This document shows, in pieces, positions 59,456-64,000 of a stretch of 64,000 nt of DNA. The stretch is taken from assembly GCF_900128995.1 (NCBI RefSeq), contig NZ_FQUE01000009.1, positions 62,001 to 126,000 of the forward strand, written 5' to 3'. The position numbers and the translations under genes are program-made. The notes under the pieces were generated by a model. That model ran no database searches. It had not been told where the DNA came from and saw only the letters and a list, made by a program, of their open reading frames with translations. The DNA is from Loktanella atrilutea. Lineage in GTDB: Bacteria; Pseudomonadota; Alphaproteobacteria; Rhodobacterales; Rhodobacteraceae. Within the stretch, counting starts at the first letter, position 1, and the number at the start of each line of letters is the position of its first letter.

Positions 59456-60570
59456 GCCAGCGCCGCCCCCTCCGCAATGGCGGCGAGCTTGGCGTAGGCA
59501 ATGTCGGGATCGACCGCGCCGAAACCCGCGAAGGTGCCGAAGCCGCAGTCGCTGCCGGCGATCACCCTGTCGTGGCCGACGATGTCGGTGAAGCGCTGCA
59601 AGCGCTGCGCGACCAGCATTGGGTGTTCGACGAAGTTCGTCGTGGTGTCCACGACGCCGGGAACCAGCACCTTGTCGTCGGGGATTTCCGTCGCGCGGTC
59701 GCGGAACACGGTCCATTCGTGGGCGTGGCGGGGGTTCGAGGTCTCGAACAGCAGATACTGGGCCTTGGCGGACATGAGGGTGCCGAACATGCGATCCATG
59801 GGGATGTCGCAGACGTGCGGGCCTTCGTAATTGCCCCAGCAGATGTGGATGCGGACCTTTTCGGCCGGGATGTCGCGCAGGGCGTGGTTCAGGGCGTCGA
59901 CGTGCGACTGCGCGACCTTCACGAATTCCGCCTCGGACAGGTCGTTGAACAGCATGTGCCGCGACAGGGCGAGGTCGGGACAGTCCAGTTGGAGGTCCAG
60001 ACCGGCGGCGACGATGGTTTCGTATTCCGTCTTCATCGCGTCCGCGAGGGCGGCGAGGTAGGCGTCGCGGGTGGCGTAATATTCGTTCTGCAGGAACAGC
60101 GAGATCACGCCGGGAGAGGCGGCGTTCATGAAGCCGCGCCGCGCACCATGCTCTGCCATCGCGGCCTCGAGGTTGGCGATGTCCTTTTCCAGCTCGCCCT
60201 GACCCTTGGACCTGACCTCGCCCACGCAGACCGGGCGGGCGTATTTGGGCGTGCCGCCTTCCGCCGCGACGCGCTTGAGGAAGCTCGGAAACAGCTTGAG
60301 GTCGGCGGGGGCGTTGCGGGGGCCGTCGCCGGCAAAGCCGGTGTAGCGGTCTTTGACGTAAGTGGCATAGCTGATCTTCGACGTCTCGCCGTCGGACACG
60401 ATGTCGATCCCCGCGGCGACCTGCTTGCGCACGGTTTCCGCCACCGCCGCGGTCATGGCGGCATCGAAGGCGGCGGCGTCGTAGGGCTCCTCGCGCTCGC
60501 GGGCGAAGATGAAATCCACGACCTTTTGCGTGCGGGGGAGGGAGCCGGTGTGGGTGGTCAGCACGGGCAT
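59452..60570 (-). CDS. MetE C-terminal-like / CoM-transferase-like zinc protein
   Basis: 372 residues. Single UROD/MetE C-domain barrel: TTHTGSLPRTQKVVDF at the start, zinc ligands in IHICWGNYEGPH and in GSDCGFGTFAG. It lacks the N-terminal half of MetE, as do the epoxyalkane:CoM transferases and MetE2-like proteins. Such enzymes use zinc to activate a thiol for alkyl transfer. In this operon it may demethylate or transfer an alkyl group from the substrate; an unusual step to find next to an amidase. Confidence 0.85.
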   Translation of the reverse strand: MPVLTTHTGSLPRTQKVVDFIFAREREEPYDAAAFDAAMTAAVAETVRKQVAAGIDIVSDGETSKISYATYVKDRYTGFAGDGPRNAPADLKLFPSFLKRVAAEGGTPKYARPVCVGEVRSKGQGELEKDIANLEAAMAEHGARRGFMNAASPGVISLFLQNEYYATRDAYLAALADAMKTEYETIVAAGLDLQLDCPDLALSRHMLFNDLSEAEFVKVAQSHVDALNHALRDIPAEKVRIHICWGNYEGPHVCDIPMDRMFGTLMSAKAQYLLFETSNPRHAHEWTVFRDRATEIPDDKVLVPGVVDTTTNFVEHPMLVAQRLQRFTDIVGHDRVIAGSDCGFGTFAGFGAVDPDIAYAKLAAIAEGAALA

Positions 60571-60573
60571 GGG

Positions 60574-61572
60574 TCAGCCTTTCCAGGTCGGGCCGGCAGG
60601 GTCGGCGGTGGCGACGACGTGGAACAGCGAGGCTTCGCCCGTCATCGACGGCACGGCGGTGTGGGGCAGGTGGGCTGGCACGCTCATCGTGTCGCCGGGG
60701 GCGAGGGTGGCGGCGCCGCCGTCCCAGGTCACGCGCCAGTGGCCGCGCATCGGCATGAGGACCGAAGGCACGTCGTGACTGTGCATCTCTTCGGTCGCGG
60801 ATCCGCGGGTCAGGAAACCGACCTCGAACCCCGGGCGGTCGGGCAGCATGCCGTTTTCGCCGATCACGAGGGCGGGTTTCTTCTGCGCCATCGCCATCAT
60901 GTCCCAGTAGCGGGCGACGTGGCGCGGCACGACGTCGGCGGCCTGAGGCTCGGGGTAGTCGGCCAGCTGCGCGTCGGTCAGGGTCGGCATCGGCTTCACG
61001 CCCTCGGGCAGGGTCTGGCCCTTTTTGCTATCGTAGAGCTTCCCGTTCTCGCCCAGCACGAGGCCATGGGCGGCGGCGTCCTCGATTACCTGCGGCGCCC
61101 AGATCACGCCGCCGCCGGCATCGTCGCCGCCCAGCACGGCCATGATCATGCCGTAGTCGGTGCCGATGTTCTCGAACCCGCGGAAGATGCCGGTGGGGAT
61201 GTTGATGATATCGCCTTCCTCCAACACGACCTCTCCCGCATTGCCCCAGCGGCCCCAGAAGAACCGCCAGCGGCCCGAGAGGACGAAGAACACCTCTGCC
61301 GTGCGGTGGCTGTGCAGCGAGTTCCGGCATTTCGGCGGCTGGCCCGCGGCGCCGATGTTGAAACCGTGCGGGATCGTGATGTGGACGTGCTGGTCGGTGG
61401 ATTCCGACACGCCACCGCCGATGATGGTAAAGTTCTCTTTCTGGTCGGACCCGGGCGTATGGGCGTCGATGAAGGCGGTCTTGCAGGGCTGCAGATCGCC
61501 GTAGCGAACGATGCGGGCCTCCATCTCGGCGGCGGTGATCGTGGCGGGGCGGGCGGCGGTGGCGGTTGTCAT
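60574..61572 (-). CDS. Bicupin protein, gentisate-dioxygenase-like
   Basis: 332 residues with two cupin barrels: HSHRTAEVFFVLSGRWRFFW (about residues 105-124) and EEMHSHDVPSVLMPMRGHWR (about 265-284), each with His metal ligands. Overall length and double cupin recall gentisate/salicylate dioxygenases, but substrate residues cannot be checked here. Either an Fe(II) ring- or C-C-cleaving dioxygenase or an isomerase. Ends 3 bp before the MetE-like gene. Confidence 0.8.
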   Translation of the reverse strand: MTTATAARPATITAAEMEARIVRYGDLQPCKTAFIDAHTPGSDQKENFTIIGGGVSESTDQHVHITIPHGFNIGAAGQPPKCRNSLHSHRTAEVFFVLSGRWRFFWGRWGNAGEVVLEEGDIINIPTGIFRGFENIGTDYGMIMAVLGGDDAGGGVIWAPQVIEDAAAHGLVLGENGKLYDSKKGQTLPEGVKPMPTLTDAQLADYPEPQAADVVPRHVARYWDMMAMAQKKPALVIGENGMLPDRPGFEVGFLTRGSATEEMHSHDVPSVLMPMRGHWRVTWDGGAATLAPGDTMSVPAHLPHTAVPSMTGEASLFHVVATADPAGPTWKG

Positions 61573-61596
61573 GGGATGCTCCTGAGAGTGATGCGG

Positions 61597-62601
61597 TCAG
61601 TCGTGGGCGCCGGTGTGGATCAGGATCTGCTTCCAGATCGCGGTTTCGTCGAACAGGGTCCACTCGCGCCGGATGCTGTGGTCGGTGCCATGGGCGCGGT
61701 CGGTGAAGGGACCGAATTCCGCGTGGGTGACGGCCATGACGTGCACCGGTGCCCCGGTGGGTGGACCGAAGGCGCCCCAGCCGGAATGGGTGCCGGTCAG
61801 CGACCAGCGCAGGGCGGCGCGGGGCGGCATCAGGGGATCCTCGCGCCCGATGGTATGGTGGATTTCAAACCGGGCATCGGGAAAGGCGGCGCGCAGGCCG
61901 GTCCAGAAGCGGTCGACGTCCACATGCGAGTGGCCGTTGAAACCGCCGGGATAGGCCAGTTCGCAGGCACGGTCCCACAGCACCGGGATCGCGGCAAGGT
62001 CGGCGTCCATCAGGCGGGTTACCGCCTCGGCCAGTCGGGTGCCCCAGATGTTGTCATTGCCGGCGCCTGTGTAGGGGCCGGGCAGGTCGGCTTCGGGCGT
62101 GAAGGGCCTTTTGCAGGCCTTTGCGCCGCCTTCGCTGGCGATCTGGTCGCGGGCAAAGTCGGCTGGGTCGAGGCCCAGTTGACGCACGATGGCACCCTGA
62201 TCGCGGATCAGCCATTCGTCGGTGATCGCGTTGTCGATGGCGTAGCAGTCGGCGATGATGCGGTATTTCAGGCGCTTGCCCGTCGCCTTGCCATAGACGC
62301 CGTCGCCCAGGTGGGTCGCGGTAGAGAAGAGGCGATGCGACGACAGCATCCCGTCCTCCGGCGTGCCGGACCAGATCACGTCCTGCCCCAGAAGGGTGCG
62401 GTCGGGAAATTCCGCCAGCGTCGCCAGCGTCGCGGCGATCACGCCGGTGTTGCCCGTGACGACGCCCGAGGGGGAGCGGACGACGATGTCCTCGCCGTAA
62501 TACTGGTGCAGCGTGGCGATGCCGCGGTCTTCCCAGATCTCTTTCGTAATGCCGATGATGTAGTCGGGGAAGTCGCGGAACTTGGGGTCGAAACCCTTCA
62601 T
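61597..62601 (-). CDS. Tandem SnoaL-like (NTF2 fold) protein
   Basis: 334 residues made of two SnoaL-type halves. The first has IIGITKEIWEDRGIATLHQY and VVTGNTGVIAATLATLAEFP. The second has DRACELAYPGGFNGHSHVDV and HHTIGREDPLMPPRAALRWS, then THSGWGAFGPPTGAPVHVMA. Family members are polyketide cyclases, hydrolases or isomerases that work by acid-base chemistry without cofactor. Overlaps the LacI gene by 4 bp. Role in the pathway unknown. Confidence 0.8.
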   Translation of the reverse strand: MKGFDPKFRDFPDYIIGITKEIWEDRGIATLHQYYGEDIVVRSPSGVVTGNTGVIAATLATLAEFPDRTLLGQDVIWSGTPEDGMLSSHRLFSTATHLGDGVYGKATGKRLKYRIIADCYAIDNAITDEWLIRDQGAIVRQLGLDPADFARDQIASEGGAKACKRPFTPEADLPGPYTGAGNDNIWGTRLAEAVTRLMDADLAAIPVLWDRACELAYPGGFNGHSHVDVDRFWTGLRAAFPDARFEIHHTIGREDPLMPPRAALRWSLTGTHSGWGAFGPPTGAPVHVMAVTHAEFGPFTDRAHGTDHSIRREWTLFDETAIWKQILIHTGAHD

Positions 62602-63626
62602 GGCGTGTCCTTTGCGGGGTGGGTCGAGCCGCGGGCGATCAGCTGTCCCGACAGCTTGTGTTTGCGGGGCATCACCGCGTCGTCGGCGATGCGTTCCATC
62701 AATGTCTCGACGGTGGCGGCGACCATGGCGTTCAGGGGCTGGCGAAAGCTGGTCAGGTCGTAGGCGGCCCAGGCCGAGATCGGCACGTCGTCGAATCCCG
62801 CGACGGCGACGTCGCCGGGCACGTCGAGGCCCAGCTTGCCGCGCAGCACGTCCATCACCGCAAAGGCCATATGGTCGTTGCAGACGAAGACGGCATCGGG
62901 CCGGTCGCGGCCGGCGAACATCTCGAGCGCCGCGGCGCGGGCCTGGTCGTGCAGGAAGTTGCCGACGCCGCGGTCCTGCAGGCTGGCCCCCGCCTCTGCC
63001 AGCCCCTTGAGGAATCCCGCCTCGCGGTCGATCTGGGTCGAGGCGCCCTCGAACCCTGCGATATAGCCGACGCGCTGCGCGCCGCCCGCGATCAGGTGGT
63101 GGGCGATCTGCCGGCCGCCTTCGACGTTGTCGGTCGTGACGCTGGCGAGGCGCGTGTCGGGCTGGGTCCGGTTGAAGAGGACGACGGGAATGCCAAGATC
63201 GTCGCAGCGCGCGGCGAGGACCGAGGACATGGAGACGGAGGCGAGCACGATGCCGTCGACCTGATAGTCGAGGATTTCCTGCATCACGGTTTCCACGTCG
63301 CCCACGGTGTTCGACGCCATGAAGACGAGGACGTGGTAGCCTTGCTTCTGCAACTCGACCGACAGGCGTTCGACGGCGAGCGGATAGAAGTAGTTGTCGA
63401 GGTATGCCACCACGAGGCCGATGATCCGGCTTTTCCCGGTGATCATCGCGCGGGCGAGGATGTTGGGGCGGTAGCCCAGTTCCTCGGCCGCCTTGCGGAC
63501 CTTTTCCACCGTGCGCTTGGACGCGGAGGCGCCGGGGGTGAACACGCGGCTGACCGCGGACTGGCTGACGCCCGCCAGCCGCGCCACGTCGAGCGATGTG
63601 ACCTTGGAGGGGGTGTCGTTCGCCAT
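62598..63626 (-). CDS. LacI-family transcriptional regulator
   Basis: 342 residues from the ATG at 63626, which overlaps the SDR stop by 1 bp; an in-frame start 15 bp upstream is less likely. N-terminal helix-turn-helix VTSLDVARLAGVSQSAVSRV and hinge YRPNILARAMITGKSRII, then a periplasmic-binding-protein-like effector domain (CNDHMAFAVMDVLRGKLGLD). Embedded as second visible gene of the operon, it presumably represses it until a substrate-derived ligand appears. Confidence 0.92.
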   Translation of the reverse strand: MANDTPSKVTSLDVARLAGVSQSAVSRVFTPGASASKRTVEKVRKAAEELGYRPNILARAMITGKSRIIGLVVAYLDNYFYPLAVERLSVELQKQGYHVLVFMASNTVGDVETVMQEILDYQVDGIVLASVSMSSVLAARCDDLGIPVVLFNRTQPDTRLASVTTDNVEGGRQIAHHLIAGGAQRVGYIAGFEGASTQIDREAGFLKGLAEAGASLQDRGVGNFLHDQARAAALEMFAGRDRPDAVFVCNDHMAFAVMDVLRGKLGLDVPGDVAVAGFDDVPISAWAAYDLTSFRQPLNAMVAATVETLMERIADDAVMPRKHKLSGQLIARGSTHPAKDTP

Positions 63627-64000
63627 CAGTGCGCCGTCCATCCGCCGTCGATCATCAGCGCGGTCCCGGTCACGAGGGCGGAGGCGTCGGAGGCAAGGTA
63701 GGCCACCCCGCCCATGATGTCCTCGACCTCTCCCACGCGGCCGAGCTTAATCATGCCCTCGATCCACGCCCTTTTCTCGGCATCACGCAGGGTGACGTCG
63801 CCCAGAGGCGTGCGGATGAAGGTGGGGCAGAGCGTGTTGATGCGGATGCCATGCGGGCCCCATTCGATCGCCATGGCCTTCACCATGCCTTCGAGGGCGT
63901 GTTTCGAGGCGCAGTAGACCGCCCGGTCAATGCCGCCGACATGGCCCATCTGGCTGGAGATGTGGATGATCGACCCCCTGATGCCCGCGGACTGCATCGC
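63626..64000 (-). CDS. Short-chain dehydrogenase, C-terminal part (start beyond window)
   Basis: About 125 residues visible, entering from the right edge. Catalytic Ser in IIHISSQMGHVGG and YCASKHALEGMVKAMAIEWG with Tyr and Lys, then NTLCPTFIRTPL and the SDR C-terminal SALVTGTALMIDGGWTAH. NAD(P)-dependent alcohol oxidation; first visible gene of the leftward operon, which may extend further right. Confidence 0.88.
   Translation of the reverse strand, partial: AMQSAGIRGSIIHISSQMGHVGGIDRAVYCASKHALEGMVKAMAIEWGPHGIRINTLCPTFIRTPLGDVTLRDAEKRAWIEGMIKLGRVGEVEDIMGGVAYLASDASALVTGTALMIDGGWTAH

Noticed and set aside
59572-62763. Open frame of 1063 codons on the plus strand across the leftward catabolic operon
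   Set aside because: It is antisense to four genes with clear domains and overlaps; the product is low-complexity (Gly/Val/His/Asp/Arg) without recognisable folds. Long antisense frames are common in GC-rich DNA.

Overview
The window is GC-rich, densely coded DNA with four solute-binding-protein transport systems, overlapping ATGA/GTGA gene junctions and many catabolic operons. This is the style of the Roseobacter group (Rhodobacteraceae, Alphaproteobacteria). It is very probably extrachromosomal (large plasmid or chromid). Positions 50.1-54.0 kb carry a complete replication and partition module: ParB, ParA, four copies of a palindrome with core ACCTTATCCGCGGATAAGGT, an iteron-bearing intergenic region, and a small initiator with a winged-helix domain plus a DnaA-N-like C-terminus, as in the 'DnaA-like' Rhodobacterales replicons. 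No rRNA, tRNA, CRISPR array, intact transposase or phage gene was seen.

Layout. 0-8.4 kb: an amino-sugar/muramic-acid locus. A leftward unit (BadF-type kinase, GntR regulator, partial SIS isomerase/deaminase) diverges from murQ and a complete sugar ABC importer with a Gfo/Idh oxidoreductase; paired 11-bp-spaced AGGTAT sites lie between them. 8.7-14 kb: a YtfQ-YtfR-YtfT-YjfF galactofuranose-type importer with an FCD regulator. 14.2-18 kb: a small membrane protein translationally coupled to a soluble PQQ dehydrogenase, then an ion-transporter-like membrane protein. 18-26 kb: an IclR regulator, SCP2-type thiolase, acyl-CoA ligase and PPC-domain protein, divergent from a TRAP importer and an SDR. 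26-35.6 kb: an MFS protein and an AglEFGK-like ABC importer led by three consecutive Gfo/Idh oxidoreductases. 35.7-41.7 kb: EmrAB-type efflux, an SOS1-like Na+/H+ antiporter and a CMD-family protein. 41.9-43.7 kb: two PepSY-like secreted proteins with Asp/Gly-rich tails and a membrane-tethered LuxR-type regulator. 43.7-48.2 kb: a three-subunit molybdenum hydroxylase (PaoABC type) with a divergent TetR regulator. 48.4-50.1 kb: a BCCT carrier. 50.1-54 kb: the replicon core. 54.1-55.1 kb: decayed, fused remains of an alpha-2-macroglobulin/PBP1C (yfhM-pbpC) pair. 55.2-64 kb: a catabolic HisD-family dehydrogenase convergent with a tightly overlapping leftward operon (SDR, LacI, SnoaL, cupin, MetE-like, alpha/beta hydrolase, RraA-like, AtzG-like, amidase) whose substrate I cannot name.

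The replicon therefore looks like a nutrient-scavenging element: importer, catabolic enzymes and local regulator travel together as modules. A recurring signal is a strong GC-rich hairpin directly after each of the four solute-binding-protein genes. The best candidates for undescribed biology are the 55-64 kb operon, the PepSY/LuxR trio, the two-gene PQQ dehydrogenase and the PTS-independent muramic-acid locus.
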